DNA of 64,000 nt, taken from Xanthomonas sp. SI. GTDB lineage: Bacteria; Pseudomonadota; Gammaproteobacteria; Xanthomonadales; Xanthomonadaceae. A model generated the notes under the pieces. It worked only from the letters and a program-made list of their open reading frames with translations. It had not been told where the DNA came from and searched no databases. Of this stretch, positions 19,923-27,808 are shown piece after piece. Numbering within the stretch: the stretch's first letter is position 1; every line of letters begins with the position of its first letter. Made by a program: the position numbers and the translations under genes. Where the stretch lies: the NCBI RefSeq assembly GCF_014236855.1, contig NZ_CP051261.1, forward strand, positions 1,550,001 through 1,614,000. The letters run 5' to 3'.

Positions 19923-20461
19923 GCAATGGGGTCCGGAAGTTTCCACGACGCGGCCAGGCGCACGACCATCTGCGCGGTGGCTTCGGCGGGATTGAGGTGG
20001 TCGGTGTCCAGGATCAGGTCGGCGACTTCCCGGTACAGCGGCTCGCGCACCGCGTGCAGCTCGTGCAGCACCCGTTCGCGGTCGCCACGCTGCAGCAGCG
20101 GGCGGCTGCGGTCGCGTTGCAGGCGCTGCAGCTGCGAGGCCACGCTGACCCGCAGGTAGACCACGAAGCCGTGTTCGCGCATCTCGCGGCGGCTGTCGGC
20201 GTCGAGCACGGCGCCGCCGCCGGTGGAAATGAGGTGGCCGGGGGTGCTGAGCACGCTTTCCAGGACGCTGCGCTCGTGCTCGCGGAAGCCGGCTTCGCCG
20301 GCATGCTCGAACAGCGAGGCGATGCTCGCGCCGGTGCGTTCGACGATGGCCTGGTCGCTATCGACGAAGACAAGGCTGAAGCGCTCGGCCAGGCGGCGGC
20401 CGATGACGCTCTTGCCGGCTCCCATCGGGCCGACCAGCACGAGATTGGGGGCGGGATTCAT
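19919..20461 (-). CDS. aroK: Shikimate kinase
   Basis: Phosphorylates shikimate to shikimate 3-phosphate in the cytosol. The 180-residue protein begins [20 protein letters not shown], with the Walker A loop GPMGAGKS at 11-18. It has the shikimate-binding [16 protein letters not shown] and STGGGAVL segments and the lid region RPLLQ. It is the first gene of the aroK-aroB operon; the stop overlaps the aroB start by 4 bp. Confidence 0.96.
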   Translation of the reverse strand: MNPAPNLVLVGPMGAGKSVIGRRLAERFSLVFVDSDQAIVERTGASIASLFEHAGEAGFREHERSVLESVLSTPGHLISTGGGAVLDADSRREMREHGFVVYLRVSVASQLQRLQRDRSRPLLQRGDRERVLHELHAVREPLYREVADLILDTDHLNPAEATAQMVVRLAASWKLPDPIA

Positions 20462-20830
20462 CCGCCGATGCTAGCAGACGTGCCGCGTGCGCAGGCCAGT
20501 TGCGCTGCTTGCATGCGTTGCGTAGCGCGTGCCGTTGCGCTTGCGGCGCAAGCGCGCCTCGATGCTGGCCGGCGCGTCTCCGCCTAGCGCGGCGTTGGCA
20601 GGCAGTCAGCTGGGACGCACGCGTGACGGTCGCGGCCCGCGCGCCCGCGCAGCCTACGCACGGCATGTGCCGCGCGGGGCTGCGGGCCGCGGCAGCGGCT
20701 GGCGTGCACCACACCGCTCGCGCCATGTCCAGACCAGCAAGGACCGGCGCCACGGCAGCCCCGCGCTGCCGCGTGCGTCGCGCCGTGCATGGCGCGACAA
20801 TGGGGCATCGTCTGCCGAGTGCTTGCCGCC
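20462..20830. other. Divergent intergenic region between aroK and pdxH
   Basis: No gene was recognised. The 369 bp must hold the promoters of aroK (minus) and pdxH (plus), but no strong -35/-10 pair stands out in this GC-rich sequence. Open frames here have no family similarity. Confidence 0.5.
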
Positions 20831-21430
20831 ATGCCCGATCTCTACGCCGAAGCCCTGTCCACGTTCGCCGACCTGTTCGCGGAGGCGCGGAGCAGCGACG
20901 AGGCCGAATACAACGCCATGGTCGTGGCCTCGGCCACGCTGGAGGCGCGCCCGTCCTCGCGGGTGGTGCTGCTGAAGTCCTACGACGCGCGCGGCTTCGT
21001 GTTCTACACCCACCTGGACAGCCAGAAGGGCCGCGAGCTGCAGGCCAATCCGCAGGCCTCGCTGCTGTTCCTGTGGCGGCGCATGCGCGAGGACGGGGTG
21101 CAGGTGCGTATCGACGGCGAGGTGCAATTGGTCGCCGCGGCCGAGGCCGATGCGTATTTCGCCTCGCGCCCGCGCATGAGCCAGATCGGCGCATGGGCGT
21201 CGGCGCAGTCGCGCACCTTGCAGTCGCGCGAAGAATTCGAAGAGCGCGTGGCCAAGGCCGAGGCCAGCTTCGAAGGCCGCGAGGTGCCGCGTCCGGACGG
21301 CTGGGGCGGGTTCCGCGTGGTGCCGCGCAGCTTCGAGTTCTGGTACGGCGGCAAGTACCGCCTGCACGAGCGCTGGCACTACGCCGCCGACGCCGCTGGC
21401 CACTGGTCCAAGCGGATGCTGTTTCCGTGA
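20831..21430 (+). CDS. pdxH: Pyridoxamine 5'-phosphate oxidase
   Basis: FMN enzyme that oxidises pyridoxine or pyridoxamine 5'-phosphate to pyridoxal phosphate. The 199-residue protein has the FMN-binding [18 protein letters not shown] and [19 protein letters not shown] segments. The C-terminal signature is [20 protein letters not shown], ending with HWSKRMLFP as expected. The Met at 20831 matches the family N-terminus, and an upstream Met 14 codons earlier is less likely. The stop overlaps the next gene, and a short operon with two other genes follows. Confidence 0.96.
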   Translation: MPDLYAEALSTFADLFAEARSSDEAEYNAMVVASATLEARPSSRVVLLKSYDARGFVFYTHLDSQKGRELQANPQASLLFLWRRMREDGVQVRIDGEVQLVAAAEADAYFASRPRMSQIGAWASAQSRTLQSREEFEERVAKAEASFEGREVPRPDGWGGFRVVPRSFEFWYGGKYRLHERWHYAADAAGHWSKRMLFP

Positions 21431-21879
21431 CCAAGGAGTTCTCGATACGTGCCGCCGCCGCCGCCGACCTGCGCGCCTGGGCGGCGCTGCGGATGGCGCT
21501 GTGGCCGGACGAGCGCGATGCCTTCGGCGGCGTGGCCGAAGCGCTGCAGCGCGAGGACGCGGCCAATTTCCTGGCCTTCGCCGGCGACGGCCAGGCGATC
21601 GGCTTCGCCGACGTCACCCTGCGCCAGGACTACGTCAACGGCACCGACAGTTCACCGGTGGGGTTTCTGGAAGGTTGGTACGTGGCGCCGGAGTGGCGCG
21701 GCCACGGCATCGGCCGTGCGCTGCTGCGCGAGGTGCGCGAATGGACCCGCGCGCAGGGCTGCAGCGAGCTGGCTTCCGATGCGCTGATCGACGATGCCGC
21801 GGCGCAGGCCGCGCACCATGCGTGCGGATTCGAGGAAACCGAGCGCGTGGTGTATTTCCGCATGCCGGTCGAGGACTGA
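21427..21879 (+). CDS. GNAT acetyltransferase resembling aminoglycoside 6'-N-acetyltransferases
   Basis: A 150-residue single-domain GNAT protein starting with GTG that overlaps the pdxH stop (GTGA). The pattern ALRMALWPD, the central [20 protein letters not shown], the acetyl-CoA loop [10 protein letters not shown] and the C-terminal [17 protein letters not shown] closely follow the AAC(6')-I layout, as in chromosomal enzymes of Stenotrophomonas and Acinetobacter. It may acetylate aminoglycosides with acetyl-CoA in the cytosol, but a housekeeping substrate is equally possible given its location in a pdxH operon. The GNAT fold call is firm; drug specificity is inference. Confidence 0.8.
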   Translation: MTKEFSIRAAAAADLRAWAALRMALWPDERDAFGGVAEALQREDAANFLAFAGDGQAIGFADVTLRQDYVNGTDSSPVGFLEGWYVAPEWRGHGIGRALLREVREWTRAQGCSELASDALIDDAAAQAAHHACGFEETERVVYFRMPVED

Positions 21880-21880
21880 C

Positions 21881-22672
21881 ATGGGCCCGCAGCGCATCGT
21901 CTGCCTGACCGAGGAGCCCACCGAGACGCTGTACGCGCTCGGCGAGCAGGCGCGCATCGTCGGCATCAGCGGCTTCACCGTGCGCCCGCCGCAGGCGCGC
22001 CGCGACAAGCCCAAGGTCAGCGCCTTCACCAGCGCCAAGATCGGCGAGATCCTCAAGCTGCAGCCGGATCTGGCGATCGGCTTTTCCGACATCCAGGCCG
22101 AGATCGCCGCCGAGCTGGTGCGCAACGGCGTGGAAGTGTGGATCGCCAACCACCGCAGCGTCGACGGCATCCTCGACTACGTCCGCCGGCTCGGCGCGCT
22201 GGTCGGCGTCGGCGCGCGTGCCGAGGCCTATGCCGACGAACTGCAGCGCGGGCTGGACACGCTCGCGGCGCAGGCGGCGGCGCTGCCGCGGCGGCCGAAA
22301 GTGTATTTCGAGGAATGGGACGAGCCGATCATCACCGGCATCCGCTGGGTCGCCGAACTGGTGCGCATCGCCGGCGGCGACGACGTGTTTCCGGAGCTGT
22401 CGGTGGAACCGCTGGCCAAGGCGCGGATCCTGGCCAACGGCGACGAAGTGGTGCGGCGCGCGCCCGACATCATCCTCGGCTCGTGGTGCGGCAAGCGCTT
22501 CCGCCCCGAGCGCGTGGCCGCACGGCCGGGCTGGGCGGCGATCCCGGCGGTGCGCGACGGCCAGCTGTTCGAGATCAAGTCGCCGCTGATCCTGCAGCCC
22601 GGTCCGGCGGCCTTGACCGACGGAGTGCATGCGATCGCCGCCATCGTGCAGGCCTGGGCGCAGCGCCAGTAG
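21881..22672 (+). CDS. Cobalamin-binding (BtuF-type) periplasmic-binding-fold protein without signal peptide
   Basis: A 263-residue protein of the helical-backbone metal/cobalamin receptor fold. It starts MGPQRIVCLTEEPTETLYAL and has VRRLGALVGVGARAEAYADEL, the FEEWDEPIITGIRWVAEL segment and AARPGWAAIPAVRDGQLFEI, all standard in BtuF-like proteins. No signal peptide or lipobox precedes the domain and the start is only 1 bp after the upstream stop, so a longer N-terminus is excluded. It is therefore either cytoplasmic or exported in an unusual way. No BtuCD-type permease or ATPase is adjacent. It is the third gene of the coupled pdxH operon. Confidence 0.8.
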   Translation: MGPQRIVCLTEEPTETLYALGEQARIVGISGFTVRPPQARRDKPKVSAFTSAKIGEILKLQPDLAIGFSDIQAEIAAELVRNGVEVWIANHRSVDGILDYVRRLGALVGVGARAEAYADELQRGLDTLAAQAAALPRRPKVYFEEWDEPIITGIRWVAELVRIAGGDDVFPELSVEPLAKARILANGDEVVRRAPDIILGSWCGKRFRPERVAARPGWAAIPAVRDGQLFEIKSPLILQPGPAALTDGVHAIAAIVQAWAQRQ

Positions 22673-22687
22673 CCGCGCCCGCGCAGT

Positions 22688-24112
22688 TCAGCGCGGCGCC
22701 GCTGGCTGGGTACGGCCGGCGATGCCCAGGCCGAGCAGCGCCAGCAGCGCCGCCACCGCGAAAGTGGACAGGTACGCGGCAACCACCGACTGGGTCAGCA
22801 ACGCCGCGAACAGCGAGCCGCCCACCGCCAGTGTGGTCGCCACCGCGATCGCCTCGCTCAGCTGCAGCGCCGAACTGTTCGCGCCCTGTTCGGCCGGCGG
22901 CGACAGGGTCAGGGTCAGCACCGACAGGGTCGGATAGATCAGGCCCATGCCCAGGCCGGTGGCGGTCCAGCCACCGATCGCGATCGCCGCGGGCAGCGCC
23001 GGCCACAGCGCCAGCGCGGTGATCGCCACGCCCAGCGTCATCAGGGCACAGCCCACGCGCAGCCGCCGCAGGCGGGTGCCGTCGCGGCCATAGTGGCCCT
23101 GGTACCAGGAACCGGCGAACCAGCCCAGCGCGCCCACGCTCAACGCCACCCCGGCCCAGGTCGGCGACAGCCCGCGTTCGCGCGACAGCAGCAGCGGCAG
23201 GAACGCCTCGCAGCCGAAGAATGCCGAGCCGGCGATGCCGCGCAGCGCGATCACGCTGGGCAGCCCGCGTGCCGCGCGCAAGGTGCCGCGCGGCAACAGC
23301 CGCCATGCGCAGGCCAGCAGCAGCGCCAGCGCCGGCAGCACCGTGGCCGCCGCCCAGGCGCCGCGCTGTTGGCCGCCCAGGTACAGCAGGCAGATCCCGG
23401 CCGCGGCACCGATCGACCACAGCAACGGCGCCGCACTGGAACGCGCCGCTGCCGCCACGCGCGGCAGGCTGCGCAATGCCGGCTGCAGCAGCGCCGCCGA
23501 CGGCAGCGCCAGCAGCGGCACCGCCAGGAACACCCAGCGCCAGCCGACGTGTTCGACGATCAGCCCGCTGATGCTCGGCCCGATCAGCGACGGCACCACC
23601 CAGCCGGCGGAGAACGCGGCGAAGATGCGCGGCCGCAGCGCCTGCGGATACAGCCGCGCAACCAGCACATACAGCGCCACCGAGATCGCGCCGGCACCCA
23701 GGCCCTGCACCAGCCGCCCGGCCAGCAGCATCGGCATCGACAGCGCGAAGCCGGCCAGCAGCAGGCCGCACACGAAGCACAGTAGGCCGGCCCACAGCGG
23801 CGCCGCAGGACCGCGCAGATCGCTCCAGCGCCCGGCCACGGTCATGCCGATCGCACTGGTGGCCAGGGTGCCGCCGAACGCCAGCGCGTACAGCCGCAAG
23901 CCGTCCAGCTCGCGCGCCACGGTCGGCATCGCGGTGGCCACCGCCAGCGCTTCGAAGGCGATCAGCGAGACCAGCGCGACCATGCCCAGCGTGGTCGCGC
24001 GATAGCGCGGTGCCAGTACCGAATCGGCGCCGGACGCTGCGGTTGCCGCGGCATCCGGCAACGCCGGTGCGGCGCCATGGGGCTCGTTGCTGGAAGGTGT
24101 GGCGTGATTCAT
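22688..24112 (-). CDS. MFS transporter, probable SoxR-controlled exporter
   Basis: A 474-residue 14-helix-type MFS protein. It has LIAFEALAVATAMPTVARELD in helix 1, AGRWSDLRGPAAPLW, LAGRLVQGLGAGAISVALYV (motif B) and GPSISGLIVEHVGWRWVFLA (motif C). A 30-40 residue Ala/Pro-rich cytoplasmic N-terminus precedes helix 1. The substrate is unknown. The gene is divergent from soxR with 99 bp between the starts, and a SoxR-type operator with the long 19-bp promoter spacing points towards this gene. It is therefore likely induced by redox-cycling compounds and may export them, which is inference from context. Confidence 0.88.
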   Translation of the reverse strand: MNHATPSSNEPHGAAPALPDAAATAASGADSVLAPRYRATTLGMVALVSLIAFEALAVATAMPTVARELDGLRLYALAFGGTLATSAIGMTVAGRWSDLRGPAAPLWAGLLCFVCGLLLAGFALSMPMLLAGRLVQGLGAGAISVALYVLVARLYPQALRPRIFAAFSAGWVVPSLIGPSISGLIVEHVGWRWVFLAVPLLALPSAALLQPALRSLPRVAAAARSSAAPLLWSIGAAAGICLLYLGGQQRGAWAAATVLPALALLLACAWRLLPRGTLRAARGLPSVIALRGIAGSAFFGCEAFLPLLLSRERGLSPTWAGVALSVGALGWFAGSWYQGHYGRDGTRLRRLRVGCALMTLGVAITALALWPALPAAIAIGGWTATGLGMGLIYPTLSVLTLTLSPPAEQGANSSALQLSEAIAVATTLAVGGSLFAALLTQSVVAAYLSTFAVAALLALLGLGIAGRTQPAAPR

Positions 24113-24177
24113 CGAAAAGCCTCGTGCGGTGCAAGCAGGCTACCAGCGCACGCTTGCGCGGCGGGAAGCGGACGCGC

Positions 24178-24208
24178 AGCATGCAACCTCAACCGGACTC
24201 GAGGTCAA
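24178..24208 (-). promoter_or_regulatory. SoxR operator/promoter of the divergent MFS gene
   Basis: The sequence ACCTCAACCGGACTCGAGGT (24186-24205) contains the inverted arms ACCTC and GAGGT, like the known SoxR box. Read on the minus strand, TTGACC (24208-24203) and CATGCT (24183-24178) are separated by 19 bp, the stretched spacing typical of MerR-family activated promoters. It lies 66 bp upstream of the MFS start and 4 bp before the soxR start, so soxR autoregulation is also possible. Confidence 0.7.
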
Positions 24209-24211
24209 GCG

Positions 24212-24649
24212 ATGCACGAGGAACTGAGCGTGGGGCAGGTGGCCGAGCGCAGCGGCGTGGCGGTGTCCGCGCTGCATTTCTACGAGAAGAAGGGCCTGAT
24301 CCACAGCCTACGCACCGCCGGCAACCAGCGCCGCTATGCGCGCGACGTGCTGCGCCGGCTGGCGGTGATCCGCGTCGCGCAGCGCGTCGGCGTGCCGCTG
24401 GACAGCATCAAGGCCGCGTTCGCGCAGTTGCCCGATGCGCGCACGCCCACGCGCGCGGAGTGGGCGCGGATGTCGGCGGCCTGGCGCCAGGAGCTGGACG
24501 CACGCATCCTGCAGTTGACTCAGTTGCGCCACCAACTCACCGATTGCATCGGCTGCGGCTGCCTGTCGCTGCGCCGCTGCCGCTTGAGCAATCCGGCCGA
24601 TGCATTGGGCGCGCAGGGCGAAGGGCCGCAACGCTGGACATCGCCCTGA
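24212..24649 (+). CDS. soxR: Redox-sensing MerR-family activator SoxR
   Basis: A 145-residue transcription factor. It has the MerR winged-helix start (LSVGQVAERSGVAVSALHFY), the dimerisation helix and the 2Fe-2S cysteine cluster C112, C115, C117 and C123 in CIGCGCLSLRRC, with the exact spacing of characterised SoxR. Oxidation of the cluster switches on its target promoter. No soxS is present here; in non-enteric bacteria SoxR acts directly on transporter and oxygenase genes, and the divergent MFS gene with a SoxR box fits that. The start at 24212 is the only Met in frame that keeps the normal N-terminus. Confidence 0.95.
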   Translation: MHEELSVGQVAERSGVAVSALHFYEKKGLIHSLRTAGNQRRYARDVLRRLAVIRVAQRVGVPLDSIKAAFAQLPDARTPTRAEWARMSAAWRQELDARILQLTQLRHQLTDCIGCGCLSLRRCRLSNPADALGAQGEGPQRWTSP

Positions 24650-24665
24650 GCACGCCGATGCTGGG

Positions 24666-24690
24666 CGTCACGTCACGTCACGTCACGTCA
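24666..24690. repeat. Five tandem copies of CGTCA
   Basis: A perfect 5-bp tandem repeat, five copies, directly downstream of soxR and 16 bp before the D-lactate dehydrogenase remnant. It is not within an intact gene. Confidence 0.95.
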
Positions 24691-24706
24691 TGGCGGGAGC
24701 GATGCG

Positions 24707-25004
24707 ATGAAGGTGGCGGTGTACAGCGCGCGACGCTACGACATGAAGTTGCTGGCGCAGGCAAATGCCGCGCATGGCCATGAGCTGGTGTGCCTGCAGG
24801 ATGCGCTGAGCGTAGCGACGGTGCCGCCGGCGCCTGATGTCGTTTCCGAACGTCATCGTCACCGGCCACCAGCGTTATTCACCGAAGAGGCGATCGGCCA
24901 GATCATGGCGGCTGGACAACATCGGCGCCTTCGCACGCGGCGCGTCGGTGCCGAACCCGATTCCGTTGCCGCTCCCGCCCGGCGCCGCAGACGGCGGCGG
25001 TTGA
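24707..25004 (+). pseudogene. ldhA: D-lactate dehydrogenase remnant with large internal deletion
   Basis: The first 40 codons (MKVAVYSARRYDMKLLAQAN, then GHELVCLQD) match the N-terminus of NAD-dependent D-lactate dehydrogenase. The sequence then jumps to the C-terminal part: FPNVIVTGHQ, then in a shifted frame FTEEAIGQIMAA, then in a third frame LDNIGAFARGASVPNPI, ending at TGA 25002-25004. Roughly 240 central residues, including the NAD-binding fold, are missing and at least two frameshifts are present. The original enzyme (about 330 residues) would have reduced pyruvate to D-lactate. It is clearly non-functional. Confidence 0.85.
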
Positions 25005-25016
25005 AGCGACACCGCG

Positions 25017-25475
25017 CTAGAAGTTGCGGCTGAAGCGCACCGTGCCCGCGCCGTCGGCGCTGCGCACGTCCACCACGAAATTCAGCTGGTCGTGCTCGCT
25101 GGTGCGCACCGTGCCGACATAGTCGGTATAGGCGTCGGTGACCGCTTCGCGCAGGGCGATGGGTTGCCGGCGGCCGCTCAGGTCGGCGGCCACGGCATGC
25201 ACCTCGCCGGTGGCCGGCAGTTCTTCGCCATCGTGCACGCGGCGCAGCGCGATCATCACCAGGGCGGTATCGGCGGCGCGCACGATGCCGTAGCGGCGCG
25301 CCACGCTGTCGCTCATCGCCAGCGTCGGCAGTGCGTTGTAGTGCACCCGCAGCGCACCCAGATCGGCCTGCGCGGGCGTGGCCGCGACCAGCGTGGCGGG
25401 GCGCGGCGCGTCCTGCGCCGAACAGGCGGCCAGGGCCAGGCATGACAGCACGATGGCAGGCAGGCGGCGCATCAT
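25017..25475 (-). CDS. DUF4426 lipoprotein
   Basis: A 152-residue protein with a lipoprotein signal (VLSCLALAACSAQ; LAAC lipobox). The mature part (LRVHYNALPTLAMSDSVARR, YGIVRAADTALVMIALRRV, ending LNFVVDVRSADGAGTVRFSR) fits DUF4426, a family often encoded next to proC. Position +2 after the cysteine is Ser, so outer-membrane sorting is expected. Function is unknown. It follows proC by 13 bp on the same strand and is probably in the same transcript. Confidence 0.85.
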   Translation of the reverse strand: MMRRLPAIVLSCLALAACSAQDAPRPATLVAATPAQADLGALRVHYNALPTLAMSDSVARRYGIVRAADTALVMIALRRVHDGEELPATGEVHAVAADLSGRRQPIALREAVTDAYTDYVGTVRTSEHDQLNFVVDVRSADGAGTVRFSRNF

Positions 25476-25488
25476 CGGCGGCTCCGGG

Positions 25489-26331
25489 TCAGTCGTTGGC
25501 GGCGGACAGGGCGCGGCCGCGTGCGGCGGCGGCAGCGATGGCGGTGGCGGTCAGCGCTTCGAAGCCGCCGGCCTGGAAGGTCTCGATCGCAGCCTGGGTG
25601 GTGCCGTTGGGCGAGGTCACCCGTCGCCGCAGCTCGCTCGGCGCCTCGCCGGATTCGGTGAGCATGCGCGCCGCGCCGAGCACCGTCTGCAGCACCAGCG
25701 TGCGCACCGCGGCGGCCGGCAGGCCCTGGGCGATGCCGGCCGCTTCCATCGCTTCGGCGAGCAGGAACACGTAGGCCGGGCCGCTGCCGGAGACCGCGGT
25801 GACCGCATCGATCAACGCCTCGTCCTCGACCCAGACGGTGACGCCGGCGGCGGCCAGCAAGCGTTCGGCCTGAAGCTTCTGTTCGGCGCTGGTTTGCGCG
25901 TTGGCGAACAGGCCGGTGACCCCGGCGCCGAGCAGCGCCGGCGTGTTCGGCATGGCCCGCACCACCGCGTGCGCGCCGCCCAGCCAGCGGTCCAGCTGCA
26001 ACGCGGTGATGCCGGCGGCGATGGACAGCAAGAGTGGCCGCTGCGCCGTGGCCAGCGCGCTCAGTTCGTTGCACACGCTGCGCAGCACCTGCGGCTTGAC
26101 CGCGAATACCCACAGCGGCGCGCCGTCGGCGGCCTCGGCCGCCGCGGCCACGGCGTGCACGCCGTAGTCCGCCGCCAGCGCTTCGCGCAGTGCCGGTACC
26201 GGCTCGGCGACGCGGATCGTGTCCGCTGCGATGCCCTGGCGGACCAGCCCGGCGATCAGGCTGCGGGCCATGTTGCCGCCACCGATGAAGGCGATGTCGG
26301 TGCTGGGGGAGCCGGAGCTGGCAGAGGGCAT
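25489..26331 (-). CDS. proC: Pyrroline-5-carboxylate reductase
   Basis: Cytosolic enzyme for the last step of proline synthesis, using NAD(P)H. The 280-residue product has the dinucleotide-binding FIGGGNMARSLIAGL at the N-terminus, WVFAVKPQVL, VVRAMPNTPALLGAGVTGL and the C-terminal signature LPAAAVRTLVLQTVLGAARM with RRRVTSPNGTTQAAIE. The start at 26331 puts the nucleotide-binding strand about 14 residues in. The usual neighbour yggS is separated from it here by one unrelated secreted-protein gene. Confidence 0.97.
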   Translation of the reverse strand: MPSASSGSPSTDIAFIGGGNMARSLIAGLVRQGIAADTIRVAEPVPALREALAADYGVHAVAAAAEAADGAPLWVFAVKPQVLRSVCNELSALATAQRPLLLSIAAGITALQLDRWLGGAHAVVRAMPNTPALLGAGVTGLFANAQTSAEQKLQAERLLAAAGVTVWVEDEALIDAVTAVSGSGPAYVFLLAEAMEAAGIAQGLPAAAVRTLVLQTVLGAARMLTESGEAPSELRRRVTSPNGTTQAAIETFQAGGFEALTATAIAAAAARGRALSAAND

Positions 26332-26482
26332 GGACAGGCACCGAGAACGCGAGGAGCCCCTATGGTAGCGGCTGCGTCGCGCGGCGGCAGTGCGGCCGCC
26401 GCCGGCCAGCGAGCGGGCGTGCGCGCGATGCCTGGCCGAGAGGTCCGCGCTGGCGACAGGCCGCATCGCCAGCGCGGCTGGC

Positions 26483-27529
26483 TCAGTTGGCCTCGGTGAA
26501 GGTGATCGACGGCGTGGCGCCGCCGGCGGCGGAACAGCTGCCCAGGTTCAAGTTGTTGGTTTCGCCGGTGGTGCCGGCATTGGCGGCGCAGGTCGGTGCG
26601 GCGGTGGAACCGTTGGTTGCGGCGACCTTGACCGTGATCGACGAGCCGGTGTTGAAATTCGCGCTCGAACCGCCGGCATTGCCGACCACATTGAACTCGG
26701 ACAGCTTCCACACCGTCGCCAGTTTGACCACGCTGTCCCTGGCACTGATGCTGTAGGCGGTGTTGCCGTTGGCGAAGGTGATGGTGTCGTTGCCGTTGGC
26801 CGTCGCCGAGCCGGTCAGCTTCAGGTTGGCCAATTGCGTCGCGGGCACGTCGGGGGCGCTCACCGCATTGCTGTTGCGGTAGCAGTCCGTGCCGCCATCG
26901 CTGAGCCAGCCGCTCGGGCAGCTGGACCCGTAGCCGATCAGCCAGTACTGCATGAACACCGCCGCTTCGCCCTGGGTCTCGTAGTCGGTCGCGTACACGA
27001 ACTGCTGCCAGACGGTGCAGCCGGAATGCCCGTTGCAGACGCTGGTGGTGCCGTCGTAGTTGGAATTGATCTGCAGCGAATACTCGTTGGGCCCGAGAAT
27101 GCCGCCGCCGCCGAAGGCGGCCACGCCGACGCCCTTTTCGGAGGTGACGCCGCTGACCTGGGGGAAGCTGCCGACGGTCTTGCTGATCAGGCTGCTGGAC
27201 TGCAGGGCGTAGTCGTAACCGTTCCCGGTGGTTTGCGAGGCGCCCCAGTGGATGCGGTGCGGGATCGGGTGGATGTGCCGGGTCAAGGTCTTGCAGGTGT
27301 CCGCTTGCCAGTTCGTGTTGGGGTAGGTGGCGTGGAAACAGCCTTCCGCGGGGGTCGGCAGGTGCGCCATGGTGTCGCGCCACGTGGTGCGCGCACTGGC
27401 TTCGGCAGGCGTCATCAGCGGATCGTCCGCACTCCACGCGCCTGTCGCCAACGGCGCCGCCATCGCGGCCGGGACCTGCAGAAAACCGGCAACACAAGCA
27501 GCAAGCAGCAATCTGGTCGATGCATCCAT
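26483..27529 (-). CDS. Uncharacterised secreted protein inserted between proC and yggS
   Basis: A 348-residue protein not recognised as any known enzyme. It has a signal peptide (LLLAACVAGFLQVPAAMAAP). The mature part has several cysteines (GCFHATYP, TCKTLTRH, VCNGHSGCTV, SSCPSGWL, TDCYRN), a glycine-rich stretch GVAAFGGGGILGP, aromatic-rich segments and a C-terminal half rich in Asn, Ser and Thr with beta character. It looks like an extracellular or periplasmic beta-rich protein. Its composition is less GC-biased than its neighbours and it splits a normally adjacent gene pair, both of which suggest later acquisition. The start at 27529 is set by the signal peptide; an in-frame extension upstream lacks sense. 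Confidence 0.75.
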   Translation of the reverse strand: MDASTRLLLAACVAGFLQVPAAMAAPLATGAWSADDPLMTPAEASARTTWRDTMAHLPTPAEGCFHATYPNTNWQADTCKTLTRHIHPIPHRIHWGASQTTGNGYDYALQSSSLISKTVGSFPQVSGVTSEKGVGVAAFGGGGILGPNEYSLQINSNYDGTTSVCNGHSGCTVWQQFVYATDYETQGEAAVFMQYWLIGYGSSCPSGWLSDGGTDCYRNSNAVSAPDVPATQLANLKLTGSATANGNDTITFANGNTAYSISARDSVVKLATVWKLSEFNVVGNAGGSSANFNTGSSITVKVAATNGSTAAPTCAANAGTTGETNNLNLGSCSAAGGATPSITFTEAN

Positions 27530-27808
27530 TTGGTTGACCTCGTACGTGCCGATCGCATTCGGCGATGGACGGCGGAGAGCCCGCTGTCGCCGCCATGGGA
27601 GCGGAGTTTTCCGAGTCAGAACCTTGACCGACTTAACGGTTGCACATGCCATCTATGCATGAGGCTTGCTTCAAGCGGAAAAACTATGGTTTTCAAGCGT
27701 TTGAGCTACGACATATTTCCGATGTCGCTTAATCGCGTTTGAACATTTCGTAGACAAGCATTGGGCTGCGCCTGCCGCTGCCACCTCTTGCCCGGTTGCG
27801 CGGCGTTG

